Shown: piece by piece, positions 42,806-49,451 of the stretch
How positions within the stretch are numbered: the stretch's first letter is position 1
How the letters are laid out: every line of letters begins with the position of its first letter
Assembly (NCBI GenBank): GCA_910578405.1
Contig: CAJTQO010000026.1
Span: 1-49,451 of the forward strand
Reading direction: 5' to 3'
Length of the DNA stretch: 49,451 bases
DNA from: an uncultured Lachnospiraceae bacterium
Lineage (GTDB): Bacteria; Bacillota; Clostridia; Lachnospirales; Lachnospiraceae
Made by a program: the position numbers and the translations under genes
The notes under the pieces: model-generated
Databases searched by the model: none
Told to the model about the DNA's origin: nothing
The model's input: the letters and a program-made list of their open reading frames with translations, nothing else

Positions 42806-43138
42806 TTATTTCACTTCCTCGTCTTCCGCCTCATTCTCGCTGTCTTCTTCCTCATCATCTTCGTCTTCAAAGAAATCATCGTCAAAGTCATCTTCGAAAT
42901 CATCCTCAAAATCCTCCAGATAATCCGGTTTCAGATAACGGTATACCGCATAAGCGATGCCTGCCACTGCTGCAATGGCTCCAACCACTGCAAATACCCA
43001 AAGCACGGTATTGCATTTCTTCTCTTCTTCTTCCTTCTTGCCCAAAAATTCATTGATTTTGCTCATATCAATATATTCTTCCAATTTGTTCAGCTTATTC
43101 AGCCTTTCTAACTTATTCAGCTTATCACACTTATTCAT
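42806..43138 (-). CDS. Single-pass membrane protein with acidic tail
   Basis: A 110-aa protein of unknown function. The N-terminal ~40 residues are charged and helical, with Asn-Lys-Leu repeats (KLERLNKLNKLEEYID). One membrane helix follows (VLWVFAVVGAIAAVAGIAYA, about residues 44-64). The C-terminal ~40 residues are almost entirely acidic with a short repeat (EDFEDDFEDDFDDDFFED). Proteins with this layout (short, TM, poly-acidic tail) recur in Lachnospiraceae-type genomes, but I know no assigned role. The ATG is preceded by GAGAGG. The 5' region carries a hairpin at 43183-43211. It lies between pcrA and the RNA methyltransferase, with its own terminator. Confidence 0.8.
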   Translation of the reverse strand: MNKCDKLNKLERLNKLNKLEEYIDMSKINEFLGKKEEEEKKCNTVLWVFAVVGAIAAVAGIAYAVYRYLKPDYLEDFEDDFEDDFDDDFFEDEDDEEEDSENEAEDEEVK

Positions 43139-43182
43139 ATCCCATACCTCTCTTCACCTTTATTCATTTTATTGTTGCCCGC

Positions 43183-43211
43183 CGCCAGCCTTTTCATTCC
43201 GTAAGCTGGCG
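43183..43211. other. Hairpin in the leader of the acidic membrane protein gene
   Basis: cgccagcc and gctggcg can pair around a 14-nt loop. No U-tract follows on either strand. Function not apparent. Confidence 0.4.
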
Positions 43212-43269
43212 ATATACTAAATATAATATAACACTAATTCCAGAAATTTACTATTAAAATTTGATAAAT

Positions 43270-45687
43270 TTATAATTTTTTCAACTTTGCAAAAGCGGCA
43301 TACATAATTTTTTGCCCAGCGCCGTCAAAAACTACCGTGACCTGGTAATCCCTTGGCCCTTTCTCAATATTCATTACCATGCCTTCTCCATATTTTACAT
43401 GCTTTACCCTGTCCCCGACTGTATAATCCAAAGCGCCGCTTCCCTGCAGCCCTTTGGACAGTCCGTCCACTCCTTTTAGCGCGCCTACGCCGCCTACGCT
43501 GATAAAGGGTCTGTTTTCCGCCGGAGTGCGCCTTGGCGCCACTTTCGCTTTCGGCTTTGCTTTCTCCTGCGCCGCTTTTGGCTTGTCAAAAACCGCCTCA
43601 TAACCGTTGCCCCCAGCCTGACTGTAGCCTCCCCCTGTTCCGGCCCGGCCGTAACTCCCCAGCCCTCCGGCTCCTGCCAGGCCACTGCCATACTTTTTTT
43701 GACGGTTTCCGAACAGAACTTCCTCCTCTTGCGCCGAAATCCACCGCTTCACGACAGGAAGCTTTTCATCCAGCAGCTCCTCCGGAATCTCCTTCACAAA
43801 CCGGCTAACCGGGTTGTACTGAGTTTCCCCCCGCAGCATCCTCTGTCTGGCGCAGGTAAGCGTCAAATCCTCTTTCGCCCGCGTTATGCCCACATAAGCT
43901 AACCTCCGCTCCTCCTCAATATCTTCTATATTATCAGAGCTAATGGACATATAACTGGGGAAAATGCCGTCCTCCATGCCTGCCAGGTAAACATGCGGAA
44001 ATTCCAGTCCTTTCGCGCTATGTAAAGTCATTAACAGCACCCGGTTCCCATCATCGTCAATGCGGTCAATGTCCGCCACTAACGCCACCTCTTCCAAAAA
44101 ACCGCTTAGGCTGGCCTCCTCATGCGCTTCCTCAAAAGCCACTATTTTGCTGATTAACTCGTCGATATTGTTAATCCTATCCTCTGCGTCTTCTTCTTCC
44201 GAATTTTTCAACTCTTCCACATAACCTGTGGTCTGAATGATATCCTTAATCAGCTCCTCCAAGCCGTAAAACTCCAGTTTGCTGCGCAGCGACTGAATCA
44301 AAGTCACAAAAGGCTGCAGCTTTACAGCGCTTTTCCCTATGGTCGTAATCCGGTCTGCCTGGCGCAGCGCATCGTAAAAACTAATGCCATGGCTGTCGGC
44401 ATATTCCTGCACCCGCGCAATTGTCGTTGCGCCAATTCCCCGTTTTGGCACATTAATAATGCGTTTTACCGCCACATCGTCCCTTCCGTTGTCCACTGTC
44501 TTTAAATAAGCCAGCATGTCCTTGATTTCCCGGCGGGCATAGAAATTCGTCCCCCCCACCACATCGTATGGAATCCCGCTTACCACAAACCGCTCTTCCA
44601 GCATACGCGCCTGCGCATTCGTCCGGTATAGCACTGCGCAGTCTTTGTAATCCGCCATCCCTTTCCGCTTCTTCCCCATCACGTCATCCGCCACAAATTC
44701 CGCCTCTTCAAATGCCGTGTTAAACTGCCGGAAATGAACCTTCTCCCCTCCCTCCTTCTGTGTCCAAAGCGCCTTTGCCTTCCGTCCTTCGTTGTTGCGT
44801 ATCACCGCATTGGCCGCATCCAGCACATTTTGCGTAGAGCGATAGTTCTGCTCCAGTTTAATCACCGTTGCCTCCGGATACACCTTTTCAAAATCCAGGA
44901 TATTACGGATATTTGCCCCACGGAATTTATAGATGGACTGATCGTCATCCCCAACCACACACAAATTCCTGTAGCGGGAAGCCAACAGCCGAATCAGTTC
45001 AAACTGGGCTGTATTGGTGTCCTGGTATTCATCCACCATAATATACCGGAACCTGTCCTGATACCCTTCCAACACATCCGGACAAAGTTTAAAAAGCTCC
45101 ACTGTTTTCATTATCAGATCGTCAAAATCCAACGCATTGCTCTTATGCAGCGCCGCCTGGTATTCCTGGTATGCCTGCGCTATTTTCGTCTTAGTGAAGT
45201 CGCCCATAGCCTGCAACTGATAGTCCGTTGGGGAAATCAGCTCGTCCTTCGCCGAGGAGATTGCCCCCATAATCGTCCGCTCCTTTAACATTTTTGTATC
45301 AATCTGCAGACGTTTGCATATATCCTTCATCACCGTCTTCTGGTCATCCGTATCATAAATGGTAAAATTATAGTCAAACCCAATCCGCTCAATGTATCTG
45401 CGCAAAATCCTTACGCAACTGGAATGGAATGTGGACACCCAAATCTGGCTGGCCCCATGGCCAATGATGGAATCCACGCGTTCCCTCATTTCCCCCGCCG
45501 CCTTGTTGGTAAAAGTAATTGCCAGGATATGGAACGGCTGAACGCCCATTTCCTCAATCAAATAGGCGATTCTATGGGTCAGAACCCTGGTCTTGCCGCT
45601 TCCGGCCCCGGCTAACAATAACACCGGCCCATCCGTGGTAAAGACCCCTTTCTTCTGTTGCTCATTCAACGTATCATACATTCCCAT
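43270..45687 (-). CDS. pcrA: ATP-dependent DNA helicase PcrA/UvrD
   Basis: A superfamily 1A 3'-5' helicase for repair, replication restart and removal of RecA filaments. Motifs in order: Q-motif LNEQQKKGV, Walker A LLAGAGSGKTRVLTHRIAYL (Lys near 33), TFTNKAAGEMRERV, Walker B VDEYQDTN, GDDDQSIYKFRGA, LEQNYRS, TLHSAKGLEFPHVYLAGMED and EERRLAYVGITRAKEDL. The C-terminus has a low-complexity Gly/Ala-rich linker and a Tudor-like domain (GDRVKHVKYGEGMVMNI), the RNA-polymerase-contact module of PcrA. The start at 45687 gives 805 aa and the family start MYDTLNEQQ; the in-frame extension to 45777 is not family-like. Intact. Confidence 0.96.
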   Translation of the reverse strand: MGMYDTLNEQQKKGVFTTDGPVLLLAGAGSGKTRVLTHRIAYLIEEMGVQPFHILAITFTNKAAGEMRERVDSIIGHGASQIWVSTFHSSCVRILRRYIERIGFDYNFTIYDTDDQKTVMKDICKRLQIDTKMLKERTIMGAISSAKDELISPTDYQLQAMGDFTKTKIAQAYQEYQAALHKSNALDFDDLIMKTVELFKLCPDVLEGYQDRFRYIMVDEYQDTNTAQFELIRLLASRYRNLCVVGDDDQSIYKFRGANIRNILDFEKVYPEATVIKLEQNYRSTQNVLDAANAVIRNNEGRKAKALWTQKEGGEKVHFRQFNTAFEEAEFVADDVMGKKRKGMADYKDCAVLYRTNAQARMLEERFVVSGIPYDVVGGTNFYARREIKDMLAYLKTVDNGRDDVAVKRIINVPKRGIGATTIARVQEYADSHGISFYDALRQADRITTIGKSAVKLQPFVTLIQSLRSKLEFYGLEELIKDIIQTTGYVEELKNSEEEDAEDRINNIDELISKIVAFEEAHEEASLSGFLEEVALVADIDRIDDDGNRVLLMTLHSAKGLEFPHVYLAGMEDGIFPSYMSISSDNIEDIEEERRLAYVGITRAKEDLTLTCARQRMLRGETQYNPVSRFVKEIPEELLDEKLPVVKRWISAQEEEVLFGNRQKKYGSGLAGAGGLGSYGRAGTGGGYSQAGGNGYEAVFDKPKAAQEKAKPKAKVAPRRTPAENRPFISVGGVGALKGVDGLSKGLQGSGALDYTVGDRVKHVKYGEGMVMNIEKGPRDYQVTVVFDGAGQKIMYAAFAKLKKL

Positions 45688-45953
45688 AAATTTTTCCCTT
45701 CCCTCCTGTGTCCTTCTTTTCCGCCGAAAACGGCGCGCAAACGCAAATAAGACATAACCCGTTCCTGCAATATCCATCTTTCCCCTGACTGCTCGCCCCA
45801 GGGCTCCATCCAGTCAGAAATCCAAACCACGCGAAACCATACCCTGTCTCCGAATGCTTTTTACCAAAAAAACTTCCGACTTCACTCCTCTTTCTCTATG
45901 TATGGCGCTTTCCATTCCTTGCAAAACGTCATTTCCTTTACGCCTACGCTATA
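45688..45953. other. Intergenic region
   Basis: Between the pcrA start and the SPFH stop I see no ORF with a ribosome-binding site and no clear terminator. Confidence 0.4.
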
Positions 45954-47339
45954 TTATCTCCCTATCATATCATCCTCATTAAATGGATCCCCACATTCCG
46001 GGCAGAATTTCGGCGGGTTCTTCGGATCCTCCGGCTCCCATCCGCATTTGTCGCAGCGGTACAAAGGTTCTCCTGCCGGCTTCTTTTTCCCGCATTCACT
46101 GCAAAACTTCCCTTTGTTCAATGCCCCGCAACTGCACTTCCAGCCATCCGCCGGTTTTGGCATGCCGCATTCCACGCAAAACTTTCCGGTATTTCCCACT
46201 GCCCCGCAACTGCACTTCCAGCCCCCGGCCATACCTTGCACATTTTTCGTATCTGCCGCCGGACGGTCGTTTCCCTGCATACCGGATGGGCCGCTTCCCT
46301 GCGCACCCATAGGAGACTGTCCCATGCCCTGCTGCCCCATCTGAAACAATGCATTGGCGTTCATCCCGCCTGCCATATTCGCCATATTCATAGCCGCCAG
46401 GCCCATCATTGGCCCTGCGGACTGGTTGGAAGCCGCTGCCCGCATAGCGTCCGCCTGAGCCCCCACCAGCGCCGCAGCCGCCATATCCGTCTTCCGGTAC
46501 ACCGCCGTTTTTTGGAGTTCCTTGAGCATTTCCTCATCTTCCGCCGAAGCGCGCACAGAATTCATGCCAAAGGATACAATGGAAATCCCCCGCAGCCGCG
46601 ACCACTTTTCAGACAATTCCTCATTTAATATTTGCGCCAGTTCCATCGTATGTCTTGGAATCGAGCTGTAACGCACCCCCATTTCCGAAATTCTGGCAAA
46701 AGCCGGCTGCAATGCCGTCAATAGTTCGGTTTTCAATTGGCTGTCTATCTGATCTCTTGTAAAATCAGCCGTTACATTGCCGCAAACATTGGAGTAAAAT
46801 AACATAGGGTCTGTAATCCGGTAAGAATATTCCCCATTGCATCGTAAGGTAATATCCACATCCAGGCCAATATTGGCGTCCACCACACGGAAAGGCACAG
46901 GACTGGCCGTCCCATACTTGTTCCCCATAATTTCCTTCGTATTAAAAAAGTATACCCTCTGGTCTTTCGCCGCTTCCCCACCAAAAGTAAAACGCTTGCC
47001 TATGGCCGCAAAAGTCTTCCCCACGCTTTCCCCAAAATCTCCGTAAAACAAGCTTGGCTCCGAAGAAGTGTCATATAGGAATTCCCCTGCCTGCGCACAA
47101 AATTCCACCACCTTCCCCTGTTCTACAATCATCATACACTGCCCTTCGTTCACTGCCACGATGGAGCCGTCCGTAATGATATTGTCCACGCCCTTTGTAT
47201 TGCTCCCTTTTGCGCTGGTACGCTTCCTGCCTTTTACCACCAGCACATCGCTGTCCAGCGCATCACTGTAAAAATACTCCCTCCACTGGTCTGCCAACAC
47301 TGTGCCAACCGCTCCTTTGACCGCTTTTACCAATCCCAT
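45954..47339 (-). CDS. SPFH-domain protein with C-terminal zinc ribbons
   Basis: A protein of the YdjI/virion-core-protein-like SPFH group, 461 aa. The N-terminal SPFH domain includes VLADQWREYFYSDALDSDVL, NEGQCMMIVEQGKVVEFCAQ and GDFGESVGKTFAAIGKRFT. A helical region with the membrane-proximal pattern AALVGAQADAMRAAASNQS follows, then a Met/Gly/Ala/Gln-rich linker. Three zinc-ribbon-like modules close the protein (WKCSCGAVGNTGKFCVECG, WKCSCGALNKGKFCSECG, YRCDKCGW...FCPECGDPF), each with paired CxC/CxxC. B. subtilis relatives act in the phage-shock-like/envelope-stress group; that link is by analogy. The start is uncertain: 47339 fits the family but the ribosome-binding site is 11 bases away; 47453 is possible. 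A good promoter lies at 47564-47592. Confidence 0.88.
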   Translation of the reverse strand: MGLVKAVKGAVGTVLADQWREYFYSDALDSDVLVVKGRKRTSAKGSNTKGVDNIITDGSIVAVNEGQCMMIVEQGKVVEFCAQAGEFLYDTSSEPSLFYGDFGESVGKTFAAIGKRFTFGGEAAKDQRVYFFNTKEIMGNKYGTASPVPFRVVDANIGLDVDITLRCNGEYSYRITDPMLFYSNVCGNVTADFTRDQIDSQLKTELLTALQPAFARISEMGVRYSSIPRHTMELAQILNEELSEKWSRLRGISIVSFGMNSVRASAEDEEMLKELQKTAVYRKTDMAAAALVGAQADAMRAAASNQSAGPMMGLAAMNMANMAGGMNANALFQMGQQGMGQSPMGAQGSGPSGMQGNDRPAADTKNVQGMAGGWKCSCGAVGNTGKFCVECGMPKPADGWKCSCGALNKGKFCSECGKKKPAGEPLYRCDKCGWEPEDPKNPPKFCPECGDPFNEDDMIGR

Positions 47340-47563
47340 TTCCGCTCTATCCTCCATCCTTGCCGCGCCAGCGCACATCCGGCCGGGAACTCCGTTCTCC
47401 CGTTCCCCGCCCTGCTGCCCTGCCATTTTTAATATTTCCCCGCTCGTTTCCATATCAATGCCATCTGCTTAACCGTTCCTTTTAGACGTTTGTATAAGCT
47501 TTTGGCAGTTTTCCAAGGCGGCCCATACCATGACTGCCCGCCCGAACCGCGGAATCTCTAGAT

Positions 47564-47592
47564 ATTATAACGATTTTGCTTACCATTGTCCA
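47564..47592 (-). promoter_or_regulatory. Promoter of the SPFH gene
   Basis: TGGACA (47587-47592 complement), 17-nt spacer, TATAAT (47564-47569 complement). Confidence 0.7.
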
Positions 47593-47667
47593 GAGTATGT
47601 TTGAGGAATCCAACAGAATGCCCCCTGCTCCATTTCCCATAAGCAGCTTCGGTTCCCGCTCTGTCCA

Positions 47668-47696
47668 TGCACATCCTCCGCCCTTTTCCGTATAAT
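47668..47696 (+). promoter_or_regulatory. Promoter of the truncated lipoprotein gene
   Basis: TGCACA (47668-47673), 17-nt spacer, TATAAT (47691-47696). The gene starts 27 bp later with GGAGG four bases before the ATG. Confidence 0.6.
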
Positions 47697-47722
47697 AAAC
47701 CATCAATAACTATGGAGGCATT

Positions 47723-48322
47723 ATGAAAAATATGCAAAAAATCATGACTTACCAAACATGTAAAAGGGCAGCCGCGCTTGCTTTATCCCTGCTTTTATTC
47801 TTCGCCGGCCTTACAGGCTGCGGCAACGCCGACAGCGGGACAACCAAAGACGATAAAAGCCTTGCCAAAATTACCTTAAACGAAGTGGCCCATTCCGTCT
47901 TCTATGCACCCATGTACGTAGCCATAGAAGAAGGCTATTTTGCAGAAGAGGGAATAGAGCTGACGCTGGTCACAGGCTTTGGCGCAGACAAGACCATGAC
48001 TGCTCTCCTCACCGGGGAAGCGGACATCGGTTTTATGGGCAGTGAAAGCACCATTTACACCTATCTGGGCGGCACACAGGACTACGCCGTCAATTTTGCC
48101 CAACTGACCCAACGCGCCGGGAATTTTCTTGTTTCCAGAGAACCTGTTTCTGATTTTTCCTGGGATATGCTGAAAGGGAAAGAAGTCTTGGGAGGAAGGG
48201 CCGGCGGTATGCCCAGCCACGATGTAACATGGGAACACATCAGAGAGATTTACGAGTGGACAAGCCGGACAAAGCCGTTTCTCCAAAAGACAAAACAGAG
48301 CCGGACAAAGCCGCTCCCATGA
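47723..48322 (+). pseudogene. Truncated ABC transporter substrate-binding lipoprotein (NMT1/SsuA-like)
   Basis: The N-terminal half of an ABC-type binding protein for a nitrogen- or sulfur-containing small molecule (NMT1/THI5/SsuA-like). Signal peptide with lipobox GLTGC (Cys near 33). Then ITLNEVAHSVFYAPMYVAIE, EGYFAEEGIELTLV, GEADIGFMGSESTIYTYLGG and LKGKEVLGGRAGGMP, all family-like up to residue 164. After that the homology stops abruptly at about 48215 and the frame runs on for 35 unrelated residues. Intact homologues are about 320-350 aa. No permease or ATPase gene follows. This looks like the left side of a deletion or insertion breakpoint, so the product is probably non-functional. Confidence 0.85.
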
Positions 48323-48586
48323 AGTTTGCTGTTGCGCCGGGAGATAAAATACAGTTGTTCTTAATTTAAGCACGGAGCAGTAAAGCAGAAAGAAAATGAA
48401 AAATTAGAGCCGGTACAAAGAAATGATTTATTGCGCCTCACAGACCTTGAAATCGTATCCGCTTATGATGCGTGACTCAAGGATGTCTGTAACTTTTATT
48501 ATCTGATAGGGAATTTCTATAAACTGCATTACATGAGTTACCTTACCCAGAAAATTAGTGGAAAATTTCTGCGCCCTATGATATAA
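48229..48586 (+). pseudogene. Unidentified gene remnants
   Basis: Two open stretches of protein-like sequence follow the breakpoint. One frame (48229-48369) reads GTHQRDLRVDKPDK, a Lys/Asp/Pro-rich segment, and ends GDKIQLFLI. The next (48365-48586) reads KHGAVKQKENEKLEPVQRN, then DLLRLTDLEIVSAYDA, a TGA at 48473, then continues in frame as LKDVCNFYYLIGNFYKLHYM to a TAA. Neither has a proper start. The composition suggests fragments of accessory or mobile-element genes. I cannot name the family. Confidence 0.4.
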
Positions 48587-48630
48587 TACGCCACAGAAGC
48601 ATACAAGAGCCGTTTGGGAGATAAACGAAA

Positions 48631-49197
48631 ATGAAATTGCGAAAATTCTTATACTTGTTCCTTGCCTTGTGGCTTACTTTCCCCTGCATTGTAATCATTG
48701 TTTGGATGATGGACTATAATCTGCTGATTGGCGCTACGGGGACGGCATTTCTTATACAACGCATACTAAACTGCATTGCTGCGATTAGTGGAGTAACGCT
48801 TGCATTTCTGCATTATCGGGAAACCGAAAAAAAGCTGAAAAATAAAATAATGCTTGCGGTGATTACCGTTGGCGCAGCCTTTTTCTTGTTGTGTTGGAAC
48901 TTCATTTGCATTTTTTTTGATAGCGGAGAGGAATATCACAGCTTCACTTCACCAGACGGAATGCATACCATCGTTATCATGGAAAATGTCAGCTTAATTT
49001 CTGGACGGGTTCTTTTGTATGAACGAATCAATCCATTTCTGATTTATCCAAAAGAACGCATCATCACCGACGATGGATATAGGCCGGTCTGCGCGGGGAA
49101 ATACTCTCTTGTTTGGCGGGGAAATATAGTAACACTATCTGTTGCCGATGGAGCCGGAGGGAACGAAACCATTTCGGTTACATTGGAGGAACGCTGA
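48631..49197 (+). CDS. Small membrane protein, hypothetical
   Basis: A 188-aa protein of unknown function. Three hydrophobic helices fall at about residues 7-26, 40-60 and 73-95 (KFLYLFLALWLTFPCIVIIV; TAFLIQRILNCIAAISGVTL; MLAVITVGAAFFLLCWNFIC). The last ~90 residues are a soluble beta-rich domain beginning EEYHSFTSPDGMHTIVIMEN; I recall similar layouts in small Firmicutes proteins (perhaps DUF5412-like), unverified. The ATG is preceded by GGGAG ten bases upstream, and a TATAAT is at 48582-48587. The AT-richer composition differs from the rest of the window and fits a horizontally acquired or mobile-element-linked segment, like the remnants just upstream. Confidence 0.75.
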   Translation: MKLRKFLYLFLALWLTFPCIVIIVWMMDYNLLIGATGTAFLIQRILNCIAAISGVTLAFLHYRETEKKLKNKIMLAVITVGAAFFLLCWNFICIFFDSGEEYHSFTSPDGMHTIVIMENVSLISGRVLLYERINPFLIYPKERIITDDGYRPVCAGKYSLVWRGNIVTLSVADGAGGNETISVTLEER

Positions 49198-49451
49198 TAA
49201 ATCAAATTATCAATATCCCATATAACATCGAATGGAGAAAGTTTGCTCAATGCTTTTTGCATTTTTTCAGTTCTTTTCTTGCAAACGGAACATCTGTCCA
49301 CTCCAGTCCAATGCAGTAAAGGGCATTCATCAAATAAGGGAATTTACTTCCCCACAGTCCTTTTTCCAACCTAGAGCGTGTTTGAAAATTGCTTTTCCCA
49401 AGATATGCGTTACAGTTTGTGGGAGATTTATGCCAAATTTAAGAGGCGTAG
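49198..49451. other. Unassigned right end
   Basis: No ORF with a start signal is supportable on either strand. A stretch near 49373-49400 (tagagcgtgtttgaaaattg) resembles ends of some insertion sequences, but no inverted partner lies within the window. Confidence 0.35.

Larger units (their letters stand above)
47340..47722. other. Region between divergent promoters
   Basis: It carries the SPFH promoter on the minus strand, the lipoprotein promoter on the plus strand, and a possible N-terminal extension of the SPFH gene (to 47453). No other gene is supported. Confidence 0.5.

Noticed and set aside
47482..47755. Short minus-strand ORFs between the SPFH gene and the truncated lipoprotein
   Set aside because: No ribosome-binding site and no family; they overlap both promoters.
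48365..48586. Second in-frame TGA taken as evidence that UGA is generally read as an amino acid here
   Set aside because: Intact genes end normally at TGA (the hybrid kinase at 24478 within its terminator, the YesM-type kinase in an ATGA overlap), and this region is gene debris.
49373..49451. Insertion-sequence end at the right edge
   Set aside because: The sequence tagagcgtgtttgaaaa looks familiar from IS ends, but no transposase, partner repeat or target duplication lies in the window.

Overview
The window looks like chromosome of an anaerobic, probably motile Gram-positive of the Lachnospiraceae (Clostridia) type. This is inferred from a moderate GC content, lipoproteins with lipoboxes, a Clostridia-style class A PBP, two chemoreceptors, an anaerobic-type cobaltochelatase, AraC-type (YesN) response-regulator signalling and the lack of any outer-membrane gene. 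No 16S or other decisive marker is present, so the genus is not claimed.

Layout. 1-895: a 20-bp tandem repeat at the left edge, then a ~335-nt apparent non-coding RNA on the minus strand (strong promoter, long-range helix, intrinsic terminator). 896-9652: typA, mgtE, a YigZ/IMPACT protein, a class A penicillin-binding protein and a D,D-carboxypeptidase. 9709-12124: a membrane-anchored hypothetical, a MATE exporter and a 34-codon small ORF. 12325-12702: a 20-copy, 19-bp minisatellite. 12900-13867: tRNA-Thr(GGT) and a TetR regulator. 13997-18608: a 1493-aa RND exporter with a very large coiled-coil insertion, its promoter and a palindromic operator. 18712-24290: HAD phosphatase, two alpha/beta hydrolases, a small conserved protein, a transmembrane chemoreceptor and a tRNA-Pro with the unusual anticodon AGG. 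24478-30462: hybrid histidine kinase, CbiK and a soluble chemoreceptor with a CZB zinc-binding tail. 30524-30950: a Fur/PerR-type regulator interrupted by an in-frame UGA exactly at a zinc-ligand cysteine, with a palindromic operator.

31016-40764 is one coherent sugar module, all on the minus strand: response regulator, histidine kinase, a membrane-anchored sugar-binding-like protein overlapping the kinase by 4 nt, a galactose-binding-like lipoprotein, then mglB, mglA and mglC. The first genes probably form the sensor. Two direct repeats 21 bp apart sit just upstream of a promoter with a poor -35 in front of mglB, which suggests the regulator activates transport from there.

41056-47592: an RNA (uracil-C5) methyltransferase, an acidic membrane protein, PcrA/UvrD helicase and an SPFH protein with zinc ribbons. 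47668-49451 is a disturbed end: a substrate-binding lipoprotein truncated after about 164 family-like residues, out-of-frame gene remnants and a small membrane protein.

Most noteworthy: the UGA-interrupted Fur/PerR gene, the left-edge RNA, a dispersed inverted-repeat element (two full copies and a fragment) whose arms differ but stay paired, the coiled-coil RND/TetR unit, the sugar-sensing module with its candidate operator, and tRNA-Pro(AGG). All identifications are by reading motifs; no database search was run.
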